Shown here piece after piece: positions 1 through 6,090 of a stretch of 7,952 bases of DNA. Under the pieces are notes generated by a model. The model searched no databases. It worked only from the letters and a program-made list of their open reading frames with translations, and had not been told where the DNA came from. This DNA comes from JBJMLO01 sp045805265. Its GTDB lineage: Bacteria > Actinomycetota > UBA4738 > JACQTL01. Position 1 is the stretch's first letter, and each line of letters opens with the position of its first letter. Location: the NCBI GenBank assembly GCA_045805265.1, contig JBJMLO010000019.1:1-7952 (forward strand). Reading direction: 5' to 3'. Both the position numbers and the translations under genes were made by a program.

Positions 1-83
1 GACGTGCTCGTGGCGGGGCCGACACCCGGAGGTTCCGGCTGCCCAGCGGCTTCTACAACTTCTACGTGGGCGTGGTCGACAAC
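1..83. repeat. Left copy of the exact 83-bp terminal direct repeat
   Basis: These 83 bases are identical, in the same orientation, to 7870-7952. The repeat lies inside the cupredoxin coding sequence, and the reading frame continues across the join without a stop or shift. The simplest reading is a contig that closes on itself, with a unit length of 7,869 bp; 83 is odd, as expected of a de Bruijn k-mer overlap. The repeat itself has no feature of an attachment site or transposon end. Confidence 0.97.
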
Positions 84-590
84 GCCTTCGGCGACGGGAA
101 CGTCGAGGTGGGCCACCGGGGGGACAGCGTCTCGTGGGGGTTCATCGGGCCCCACGACCACTCCGCGACGGAGTCGTCGGGGCTCGACTACTTCGACTCG
201 GGGTACTCGCCGCCCGACCGCACCGAGTTCATCATGGTCTTCCCGGCCGGGGGGACCTTCCCGTACCACTGCAAGGACCCGAACCACTCCGCGACGATGA
301 CGGGGACCGTGAACGTGCTGGTCGGGCGGACCCCGGCCTTCGCAAACCTCGGGACGGCGTTCACGATCAAGTGGGCGCAGAAGGCCGCGGAGCCCGGCTA
401 CGTGTACGACGTGCAGATCAGGCGGCCCGGAAACGCCTCGTTCCAGTCGTTCAAGACCGGGGTCACCAAGGCCAAGACGACGTTCACGCCGGCCGTGCAG
501 GGTAACTACTCCTTCCGGGGGCGCGTTCGGAGCCAGGGGACCGGGCAGGCCTCCGGGTACTCATCGCCAACCAGCATCGACGTCCTGTAG
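3..590 (+). CDS. Cupredoxin-FN3 secreted copper protein, C-terminal part (gene continues from 7710-7952)
   Basis: This is the 3' part of a gene whose start lies at the other end of the window (7710). Joined over the 83-bp overlap the protein has 249 residues. It has no start of its own here; the GTG at 66 is internal. Joined numbering: Tat signal about 1-50, cupredoxin domain about 66-162, tail domain about 163-249. The type 1 copper site is visible: His107 (in PHDHSAT), then Cys144, His149 and Met153 in the segment YHCKDPNHSATM, the Cys-x4-His-x3-Met pattern of plastocyanin-like proteins. A FDSG turn and a GT(V/I)-type final strand also fit the fold. The tail has a Trp, a YDVQIRR strand, a YSFRGRVRS strand and a closing SIDVL, like a fibronectin type III domain. 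It is expected to sit outside the membrane and carry electrons or hold copper. The partner is unknown. The stop is followed by a GC hairpin. Confidence 0.85.
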   Translation, partial: RARGGADTRRFRLPSGFYNFYVGVVDNAFGDGNVEVGHRGDSVSWGFIGPHDHSATESSGLDYFDSGYSPPDRTEFIMVFPAGGTFPYHCKDPNHSATMTGTVNVLVGRTPAFANLGTAFTIKWAQKAAEPGYVYDVQIRRPGNASFQSFKTGVTKAKTTFTPAVQGNYSFRGRVRSQGTGQASGYSSPTSIDVL

Positions 591-596
591 CTCCGC

Positions 597-657
597 CGCC
601 CTCGGGGGCGACTGAAGCCCGTCGATGAAAGTGCAGGGCGACAAGCGCGTAGCGCGC
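597..657. terminator. Two GC hairpins in the convergent gap
   Basis: The 113-bp gap between the cupredoxin stop (590) and the stop of the ADA-like gene (704) holds two short perfect hairpins. One is CGCCC/GGGCG at 597-601 and 606-610 with a 4-nt loop, seven bases after the copper gene. The other is GCGCG/CGCGC at 645-649 and 653-657 with a TAG loop. Neither is followed by a run of T on either strand, so an intrinsic terminator is possible but not proved. A 10-bp direct repeat (GCCCGTCGAT at 617 and 663) is also present. Confidence 0.35.
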
Positions 658-703
658 ATTCGGCCCGTCGATTCGTGCCAAGTTCTCGGTGGCCTGATTT
701 CCC

Positions 704-1735
704 TCATCCGCCCGACAGCCACGCCTCGATGCCGGTGCTGCACCGCTCGAGGGCGGTCGGCGACGCGCCCGTTCCTCTGGTTCCGGCCAGCGCGATCGAG
801 GCGAGCGCCTCTTCGCTGAGGCCGAAGACGTCGCGGGCCAGCTCGTATTCGTGGACGATGTTCGAGCCGAACCACAGCTCGTCGTCCGCGTTCAGTGTCA
901 CCGGCACTTTCGCATCGAGCATCTTCGGGAGCGGGTGTCGCTCGTAGCTCTCCACCACGCGCAGCGCGACGTTGGATGTCAGGGCCACGTCGCAGACGAC
1001 GCCTCCCTCGGCGAGCCTGCTCAGCACGCTCGGATCGCGCGCCGCATGGATCCCATGGGCGATCCGGTCGGGGTGCAGCTCGTCGAGTGCCTCCGTCACG
1101 CTCTCCGGTCCCCCGGTCTGTCCGGCGTGGGCCACGATGCGCAGCCCTGCTGACCGCGCGACGCCGACGGCACGCCGGAACCGGTGCAGCCCGGCTGGCT
1201 CGACGAACCCGGCCGTGCCGAACGCAACGACCCCATCACCGGCTCGCGCGGCCGCCACCGCGGCCACAGTCTCCGCCAGCTCGACGGAGAAGTCCGTGTT
1301 CACCCCGATCAGGCATCCGACCTCGACCCCGGTCGCACCGGCGGCGTCTTGGAAGCCGTCCCACATGGCCGACAGCACGTCGTCGAGCGAACCCAGACGG
1401 GGCGAGTACAGCTGCGGTTCCACGCCGGGTTCCATGTACACGACCCCGTTGGCAGCCTCGGATTCCACGAGGGCCCGGCATCCCGCTGCCAGGTCGTCGA
1501 GCGTCCTCACGAGCGCGGGGACCTCCACGTATCGCCGGAAGAACTCGTCGGTGTCGGCGAAGCCGTCGGGCGGGGGCGCGAACTCCATGCCCTGTCGTGC
1601 CGCGAGCTCCCTCACCCAGGCCCTGGGGAAGCTGCCGTCGAGATGGAGGTGGAGGTGGCACTTCGGCAATTCCCGGAGCGACCGTCCCGCCGAGGCTTCC
1701 GTTGGGGACATCCTCGGATCAGGACCAGCGCTCAC
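704..1735 (-). CDS. Adenosine-deaminase-like metal-dependent hydrolase with HAGQ active site
   Basis: This is a 343-residue member of the adenosine/AMP deaminase family (TIM-barrel zinc enzymes that hydrolyse an amino group from purines and related compounds), near the usual family length. Metal ligands are visible: His29 and His31 in HLHLDGS, His203 in HAGQ, and Asp284 in NADDELWFG with the usual second Asp285. His227 lies in RIAHG. The motif that normally reads HAGE reads HAGQ (Gln206). In characterised adenosine deaminases that Glu donates the proton to the ring nitrogen and is needed for full activity, so the reaction or substrate may differ. The region that is normally GFDLAG reads AFGTAG, a second departure. 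The last gene of the transporter operon, it starts with GTG 17 nt inside the permease gene, with a GGAG 10 nt upstream. An ATG at 1711 is an alternative start and leaves the domain intact. The substrate is probably brought in by the adjacent transporter (inference). Confidence 0.85.
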   Translation of the reverse strand: MSAGPDPRMSPTEASAGRSLRELPKCHLHLHLDGSFPRAWVRELAARQGMEFAPPPDGFADTDEFFRRYVEVPALVRTLDDLAAGCRALVESEAANGVVYMEPGVEPQLYSPRLGSLDDVLSAMWDGFQDAAGATGVEVGCLIGVNTDFSVELAETVAAVAAARAGDGVVAFGTAGFVEPAGLHRFRRAVGVARSAGLRIVAHAGQTGGPESVTEALDELHPDRIAHGIHAARDPSVLSRLAEGGVVCDVALTSNVALRVVESYERHPLPKMLDAKVPVTLNADDELWFGSNIVHEYELARDVFGLSEEALASIALAGTRGTGASPTALERCSTGIEAWLSGG

Positions 1736-3329
1736 GGCCGCGGAGCTCCGCGGAGTACGCCAGCAGGTAGGCCGCGACCGAGACGAACACCCCGACCACG
1801 ATCGCTCCCCACGCCCGCTCGGGCTGCAACAGCGCGCGGCTCTCGCGGAACACCACTCCCAGTCCGCTCGTGCCGACGAGCCACTCCGCCACCAGCGCGC
1901 CGAGGAAGCACGCGGCGGACGAGATCCGCACCGCCGTTAGCAGATTCGGGACCGCCGACGGCAACGCGAGGTACCGCAGGCGGCCCCATCGGCTCGCCCC
2001 CAGCACCGAGAACACGTCGTCCGCCCCCGCCGGGCGGTACCGGAGCCCGCTCGTCGCCAGCACGAACACCGGGAAGAACGACAACAGCACCGCCACGACG
2101 ACCACCGTCCACCGGTTGAAGCCGATGAGCCTCGCCACCACAGGGATGATCACGACGATGGGCACGGTCGGGATCACCAGGACGGCCGGCGCGATCAGGC
2201 CGCTCAGGATCCGGGAGCGCCACGCCGCGATCGCCAACCCCAGCCCCGCGAGCATCCCCAGCACCAGCCCGCCGATCGCGGCCTCCGCCGTGATCAGGCC
2301 CTGGACCACGTACGTCCCCAGATGCCCCGCCACGTACGTGACCACGTTCCACGGCCCAGGCGCCACGATCCGGTCGACGTGGCCCAGCGAGATCCACAGC
2401 TGCCACGCCAGGATCACCAGGCCCACGGCCCAGAACCGGGCCGGCCAGGACAGCGCCCGCACCGCCCGCGAGCGCGTGTCCGGCATGTCGGCCGTCATGA
2501 CACCCCGCGTCTGGACCGTCCGGGCGAACCGCCGGACGAGCAGCGTCTCGAGTCCCCCGAGCAGCGCATAGGCCGATGCCGAGATCGCCACCGCGACCAG
2601 GGCCGACGCCCACATCAGCTCGACGTCGAAGTTCCGCATCGCGTTGATCAGCAGCACCCCGAGGCCCCGCTCCGCCCCGAACCACTCCCCCAGCAGCGCC
2701 CCCACGAACGCCGTCGGCGCCGCGATCCGCAGCCCGTCCGCGATCGAGGGCACCGCGTCCGGCAGCTGCAGGCGGACCAGCCGCTCCCACCGCGACGCGC
2801 CCAGCGCCGACAACACGTCGTGGATCACCGCCGACCCGCTTTGGAAGCCCTTCGTCACGGCGATCAGCGTCGTCAGGAACACGAGCATCGCCGCAAAGAC
2901 CATCGGGGTGAGGGACTGCAGCCCCACGACCTCCACCAGGCTGCCGAAGGCGATGACCGGGATCGCGTTGACGACCACCGCCAGCCGGTAGACCCCGGCG
3001 TCCAAGCGGGGCTGGAGCAGGATCACCACGCCGACCAGGAACGCCGCCGAGACGCCGACCGCATAGCCCTCCGCCGCCCGGCTGACGCTGGCCGCCGCCG
3101 ACCGGCCCAGGAGGCTCGCGTTGTCTCCGATGGCCGGGAGGATCTTCGTGAGCGGCGGGACCGTCAGCCCCAATGAGCCGGCTCGGGCCAGGAGCTCCCA
3201 CAGGCCCACGAAGACGGCCGCACCGATCAGGCCGAGGGCGATCTTCCGGGTGCGCTCGCCGAAGACGGCATCGCCCGGGGCGCCGGCCACCGCGACGGCC
3301 GAATCTCCCGGTGGGGCCCGATCACTCAT
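1719..3329 (-). CDS. ABC transporter permease, two fused NitT/TauT-type membrane domains
   Basis: This 536-residue integral membrane protein contains two copies of the binding-protein-dependent permease domain (BPD_transp_1), roughly residues 30-268 and 298-532. Single-domain family members are about 250-280 residues. Each half has several hydrophobic segments and its own cytoplasmic EAA-type loop that docks on the ATPase: LGASRWERL at about 176-184 and LGASRWGRL at about 443-451. One chain could therefore replace the usual dimer of permeases. The linker (about 270-297) contains MTADMPDTRSRAVR, which resembles a normal permease N-terminus and suggests a fusion of two ancestral genes, though no stop or shift is visible. 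The start ATG overlaps the end of the ATPase gene by 8 nt, implying translational coupling. The family imports sulfonates, nitrate, riboflavin or thiamine-precursor-like solutes; the ligand here is unknown. Confidence 0.93.
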   Translation of the reverse strand: MSDRAPPGDSAVAVAGAPGDAVFGERTRKIALGLIGAAVFVGLWELLARAGSLGLTVPPLTKILPAIGDNASLLGRSAAASVSRAAEGYAVGVSAAFLVGVVILLQPRLDAGVYRLAVVVNAIPVIAFGSLVEVVGLQSLTPMVFAAMLVFLTTLIAVTKGFQSGSAVIHDVLSALGASRWERLVRLQLPDAVPSIADGLRIAAPTAFVGALLGEWFGAERGLGVLLINAMRNFDVELMWASALVAVAISASAYALLGGLETLLVRRFARTVQTRGVMTADMPDTRSRAVRALSWPARFWAVGLVILAWQLWISLGHVDRIVAPGPWNVVTYVAGHLGTYVVQGLITAEAAIGGLVLGMLAGLGLAIAAWRSRILSGLIAPAVLVIPTVPIVVIIPVVARLIGFNRWTVVVVAVLLSFFPVFVLATSGLRYRPAGADDVFSVLGASRWGRLRYLALPSAVPNLLTAVRISSAACFLGALVAEWLVGTSGLGVVFRESRALLQPERAWGAIVVGVFVSVAAYLLAYSAELRGRERWS

Positions 3330-4164
3330 GGGTCGTCGCCGCGGCCCGGTCGAGCGCCGCCGTCAGCTCGTCCGTCAGCCGCCGGAACTCCGGCGTGTGC
3401 TCGACGTCGCGTCCGCGGGGACGGTCGAACGGGACCTCCTGCTCCAGCACGACCCGGCCCGGCCGTCCGGACACGACGGCGATCCGGTCGGCCAGCAGGA
3501 TCGCCTCCTCCACGGAATGGGTCACGAGCAGCGTCGTGATCCCGCCGATGGCCCACAGCCCTTGCAGCTCCAGGTTCAGCTGGCGGCGGGTCACCGCGTC
3601 GAGGGAGCCGAACGGCTCGTCGAGAAGCAGGAAGTCCGGGCGGAGGGCCAGCGCCCGGGCGATCGAGACCCGCTGGCGCATACCGCCCGACAGGTGCTTG
3701 GGGCGGGCCTTCTCGAATCCGGCGAGGCCGACCAGCTCGACCAGGCTCGCGACCTGGGCCTCGTCGACGGCCTTGCCGCGGACCTTGAACGGGAGCGCGA
3801 TGTTGCCCCAGACCGAGAGCCATGGCAGCAGGGCATGCTCCTGGAACGCGACCCCCAGGCGCCCTTCTGCGACCACCTCGGCCGGGGGCTCGCCGGCCAG
3901 CCGGACGGCGCCGGCGTCCGGGCGGTCGAGCCCCGCGACCAGGCGCAGGGCGGTCGACTTCCCGCACCCGGAGGGACCGATGACCGCGACGAACTCCCCG
4001 GTGGCAAGGCGCAGCGTGAACCCCGCCAGCGCCTCGACGGTCTGGCCGCGGCCCAAGCGGAACGCCTTCGACACGCCGGCCATCTCGATGGCCGGGGTCT
4101 CGCCGGCGCTGCCCGGGCCGGCGGCCGTCTGTTCCGCGCGGGTCACCCCGGCAGTGTCTCGCAC
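3322..4164 (-). CDS. ABC transporter ATP-binding protein, NitT/TauT family
   Basis: This 280-residue cytoplasmic ATPase powers the transporter encoded with it. All catalytic elements are present: Walker A GPSGCGKST at 63-71, Q-loop Gln108 in AFQEHALLPW, signature LSGGMRQR at 158-165, Walker B LLLDEP ending at 184, D-loop SLD at 187-189, and switch His216 in LVTHSVEEA. The FQEHALLPWLSVWGN segment is typical of the SsuB/TauB/ThiZ group. The chosen start is GTG at 4164, 15 nt after the stop of the binding-protein gene. The ribosome site there is weak, and the ATPase domain only begins near residue 25, so the true start could be a later GTG (4146). The last bases overlap the permease start by 8 nt. 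Confidence 0.94.
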   Translation of the reverse strand: MRDTAGVTRAEQTAAGPGSAGETPAIEMAGVSKAFRLGRGQTVEALAGFTLRLATGEFVAVIGPSGCGKSTALRLVAGLDRPDAGAVRLAGEPPAEVVAEGRLGVAFQEHALLPWLSVWGNIALPFKVRGKAVDEAQVASLVELVGLAGFEKARPKHLSGGMRQRVSIARALALRPDFLLLDEPFGSLDAVTRRQLNLELQGLWAIGGITTLLVTHSVEEAILLADRIAVVSGRPGRVVLEQEVPFDRPRGRDVEHTPEFRRLTDELTAALDRAAATTHE

Positions 4165-4179
4165 CCGATCGGCCAGGGG

Positions 4180-5271
4180 TCAGCTCCCGAGCAGGCTCGT
4201 CTTGCCGTTGTACACGTCCTGCAGGACCGAGAGGTCGACCAGCTTGTCCGGCGCCGGCAGCTCGGAGCGGCCGCCCTTCCGGAGGGCCGTGTACATCGGG
4301 CCGGACAGCAGGTCCATGTCCATCCAGTACAGGCCCTTCTGCTTCGTGAGTGGGCTCTGCATCAGCGGCAGCTGGGCGTTGAGCGTGGCCGTCTCGGTGT
4401 GCTCCTTCAGCCCGAGGTCCTTGCCGTACTTCTCCAACGTCAGCTTGATGCCGAGGGAGGGGTCCTGGATCGTGCGCTCCCAGCCCTTGATCGTCGCGCG
4501 CATGAACCCGACCACGTGGTCGCGGTTCTGTTCCAGGTAGGTGCGCTTGGTGATCGCGAGGAACCCGTACTGGTACCACCCCAGGTCCTGGAAGCTCACG
4601 ACGACGAAGTCCTTGCCGAGCTTCAGCCCGCGGTCCTCGAAGATGAGCGGCTGGTTGGTGAGGTAGGCGTAGTACCCGTCCACCTGCCCCCGGAGCAGCG
4701 GGCCCGGGTCGTACCCGACCGGGACCTCGGTCCAGTCGTCGGGGTTGAGCCCGTTCAGCTTCAGGATCAACTTGATCTCCGAGGTGGCTCCTTCCTGCAG
4801 ACCGATCTTCTTGCCCACGATGTCCTGCGCCGTCTTGATGGGGTTGTCCGCCATCGACATCAGTCCGATCGGCGACTGCTGGAAGCCGGCGCCGACCACG
4901 ACCAGGTCCGATCCGGCGTTCACGGCATCGACGATCCGGGACAGGAACGAGCTGGTGCCGATCTCAGCGCCGCCGCCAGCCACGACGGCCTCGTGCGAGG
5001 CCACGTCTGCACCGGGAAGGAGCGTGACCTTCAGGCCCTCGTCCTTGTAGTAGCCGGCATCGTCGGCGATGTAGAAGCCGGCGAACTGCGAGTTCTTGAT
5101 CCAGTCGAGCTGGTAGCGGATCGAGGTCAAGCCTCCACCGCCGCTTCCCCCGCCCGAGCCGTTCCCGCACGCGGCCAGCACCCACGAGCCCGCGAGCGCT
5201 CCGCCCGCGATCAGCGAGGTCTTGAGGAAGTCCCGTCGTGACAGCGACCCGGTCACTTGCAGCTTGGCCAC
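4180..5271 (-). CDS. Tat-exported lipoprotein substrate-binding protein, NMT1/THI5-like
   Basis: This 363-residue solute-binding protein is the first gene of the operon. The start is taken as GTG at 5271 because a strong GGGAGG lies six bases upstream; the frame stays open further upstream to 5376, but that stretch looks non-coding. The N-terminus has a textbook twin-arginine motif, SRRDFLK at 11-17, a hydrophobic stretch, and a lipobox LAAC with the lipidated Cys at 35. A Gly/Ser linker follows (about 36-47), so the protein is probably folded before export and anchored outside. The binding domain opens with YQLDW, then a QFAGFYIADDAGYY segment typical of the NMT1/THI5 group. Known members bind thiamine-pyrimidine precursors, riboflavin, taurine or nitrate-like ligands. 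The sequence does not decide among these, and I saw no TPP-riboswitch motif upstream. The downstream ADA-like hydrolase hints at a nucleoside or amino-heterocycle (inference). Confidence 0.92.
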   Translation of the reverse strand: MAKLQVTGSLSRRDFLKTSLIAGGALAGSWVLAACGNGSGGGSGGGGLTSIRYQLDWIKNSQFAGFYIADDAGYYKDEGLKVTLLPGADVASHEAVVAGGGAEIGTSSFLSRIVDAVNAGSDLVVVGAGFQQSPIGLMSMADNPIKTAQDIVGKKIGLQEGATSEIKLILKLNGLNPDDWTEVPVGYDPGPLLRGQVDGYYAYLTNQPLIFEDRGLKLGKDFVVVSFQDLGWYQYGFLAITKRTYLEQNRDHVVGFMRATIKGWERTIQDPSLGIKLTLEKYGKDLGLKEHTETATLNAQLPLMQSPLTKQKGLYWMDMDLLSGPMYTALRKGGRSELPAPDKLVDLSVLQDVYNGKTSLLGS

Positions 5272-5277
5272 CTCCCA

Positions 5278-5283
5278 CCTCCC
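5278..5283 (-). promoter_or_regulatory. Ribosome binding site fixing the binding-protein start
   Basis: On the minus strand GGGAGG lies six bases before the GTG at 5269-5271. It places the start 35 codons downstream of the longest open frame and gives a normal short n-region before the twin-arginine motif. Confidence 0.75.
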
Positions 5284-5335
5284 GTCACGCCGTCCACGCG
5301 ACATCGGGCATGCCTGCCCCAGGGTTGGCCGAGCG

Positions 5336-5365
5336 GGTGCAGCACCGTTTGCTCCCGGGTGCACC
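5336..5365. promoter_or_regulatory. Putative operator: two GGTGC palindromes about two helical turns apart
   Basis: GGTGC-A-GCACC occurs at 5336-5346 and the perfect palindrome GGTGCACC at 5358-5365. Both sit in an 8-bp direct repeat, CGGGTGCA, at 5334-5341 and 5356-5363. The two repeats start 22 bp apart, so a dimeric regulator could bind both on the same face of the helix. They lie 65-95 bp upstream of the binding-protein start. No regulator gene is present in the window, and binding is an inference. Confidence 0.4.
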
Positions 5366-5523
5366 GGCACGGCCAAGTGCTCGTCGCCCTCGTCCCTCGG
5401 CCCGCCCCGCGTCGCGCAGGATACTCCCGCCGCCTGGAAAGCGTGTCAGTGGTCGCTTGTAGGATTCGGACAGGCCGTGGCGCGGGTGTCGAGCGGCGTC
5501 ATACAGAATCGGAAGGGGACGCG

Positions 5524-5712
5524 ATGGCGGGGAATCCAGAACGCCGCGACAAGACGCTCCTGTCGGATGAAGAGGTTCGGCGCCGTATGAAGGAATCCCC
5601 CGCCGTCCAACAGCGGATCGCCGAAGCCCTGTCCGGCACCACCGGACCGTCCAGGCGTAAGCCCGGGATCCCAGCGGAGGACCTAGCGGAATTCCTCCGT
5701 GAGCACGGATAG
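5524..5712 (+). CDS. Small hydrophilic protein, candidate antitoxin
   Basis: This is a 62-residue charged protein with no signal or membrane segment. I do not recognise it by family. The central part (about residues 13-36, SDEEVRRRMKESP onward) looks helical. A Ser/Arg/Pro-rich linker follows, then a short acidic C-terminal helix PAEDLAEFLREHG. It starts with ATG behind a good GGAAGGGG at 5511-5518. It overlaps the next gene by 14 nt, so the two are co-translated. Gene order, size and the toxin-like partner fit the antitoxin-first layout of type II toxin-antitoxin modules. It could equally be an unrelated small regulator. Confidence 0.6.
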   Translation: MAGNPERRDKTLLSDEEVRRRMKESPAVQQRIAEALSGTTGPSRRKPGIPAEDLAEFLREHG

Positions 5713-5935
5713 CCCCTGGACCATCGATCCCGGCTGCCTCGAGCGCGCGCTGCGGGCCTGGCGCGCGACAGGGCCTGATGATTTCACGCGGAACCAGGTC
5801 TACGACTGGCTCATCGACCTCGCCAGAGATCCGCTTCTGAGGGGGAGGGAAGAACCGGATCAGCCCGGGGTGTGGTACGACAGGGTGCCACGGACCAACC
5901 TCGGCGTCGTGTATCTGCCGACCGAGAGACGTTGA
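5699..5935 (+). CDS. Small protein resembling a RelE/ParE-superfamily toxin (weak)
   Basis: This 78-residue protein starts with GTG inside the preceding gene. No good ribosome site sits just before it, which points to translational coupling. The middle part NQVYDWLIDLARDP resembles the helix and following L-x-x-DP turn of RelE/ParE-like proteins. The C-terminal WYDRVPRTNLGVVYLP resembles their final strands, where a basic residue and an I/V-V-Y pattern are common. It lacks a clear N-terminal strand of that fold and is slightly short, so the assignment rests on pattern resemblance only. If correct, it would be a ribosome-dependent RNase or gyrase inhibitor neutralised by the 62-residue partner. 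Confidence 0.5.
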   Translation: MSTDSPWTIDPGCLERALRAWRATGPDDFTRNQVYDWLIDLARDPLLRGREEPDQPGVWYDRVPRTNLGVVYLPTERR

Positions 5936-6090
5936 GCGTCTGTGTCGCCATGATCATCGACGTTGATCCCGACCCGCGAATCTCGTAGGCGGGATCTGGC
6001 CTTGAGCGCTCCGCGTTTGAAGCGTGAAGAATCGCAGCGCAACGCTTCGGTGGCTCCACCCGGCCGAGGGATCCGTCAGGAGGTGCCGAC
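5936..6090. promoter_or_regulatory. Leader of the Rieske oxygenase gene with three inverted repeats
   Basis: This 155-bp gap holds GATCA/TGATC (5952-5956 and 5964-5968), GATCCCG/CGGGATC (5965-5971 and 5990-5996, with an alternative inner stem CCCGC/GCGGG at 5973-5977 and 5989-5993), and GAAGCGT/ACGCTTC (6019-6025 and 6042-6048). The middle one could end transcription of the small gene pair, although no T run follows. The last could be an operator for the oxygenase. I found no convincing -35/-10 pair. Confidence 0.4.
6078..6083 (+). promoter_or_regulatory. Ribosome binding site of the Rieske oxygenase gene
   Basis: A consensus AGGAGG sits seven bases before the ATG at 6091. It selects this start over the in-frame ATG at 6103. 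Confidence 0.85.

Larger units (their letters stand above)
5272..5523. promoter_or_regulatory. Divergent intergenic control region between transporter operon and small gene pair
   Basis: These 252 bases separate two divergent transcription units and should contain both promoters. I see no convincing gene in it. Candidate elements are weak. On the minus strand a TATCCT -10-like hexamer occurs at 5419-5424, with CTGACA about 20 nt upstream (too far for a canonical pair). On the plus strand TGGAAA (5435-5440) precedes TAGGAT (5460-5465) with a 19-nt spacer. The paired palindromes at 5336-5365 are annotated separately. No TPP or other riboswitch motif was recognised. Confidence 0.5.

Noticed and set aside
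1..83. Reading the 83-bp terminal repeat as a transposon or integration-site duplication
   Set aside because: It lies inside a coding sequence, has no inverted ends and no adjacent recombinase, and its join restores a full gene; a closure overlap explains it better.
617..672. 10-bp direct repeat GCCCGTCGAT at 617-626 and 663-672
   Set aside because: Only two copies, in a short convergent gap, with no further structure; chance is a sufficient explanation.
1732..3201. A 489-codon minus-strand frame overlapping the permease in another frame
   Set aside because: Gly/Arg/Ala-rich translation without membrane segments; the overlapping frame encodes two clear permease domains.
3121..5241. A 706-codon open frame on the plus strand opposite the ATPase and binding-protein genes
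   Set aside because: It is antisense to two proteins with complete family motifs and has the Arg/Pro/Ala-biased composition of a shadow frame in GC-rich DNA.
5272..5376. An upstream extension of the binding protein by 35 residues
   Set aside because: The GTG at 5271 has a strong ribosome site and gives a normal Tat signal, whereas the extension would place a long Pro/Ala-rich stretch before it and cover the candidate operator.
5272..5523. A thiamine pyrophosphate riboswitch expected ahead of an NMT1/THI5-like transporter
   Set aside because: I looked on the minus strand for the conserved CTGAGA and ACCTGA-type elements and did not find them in the expected order.
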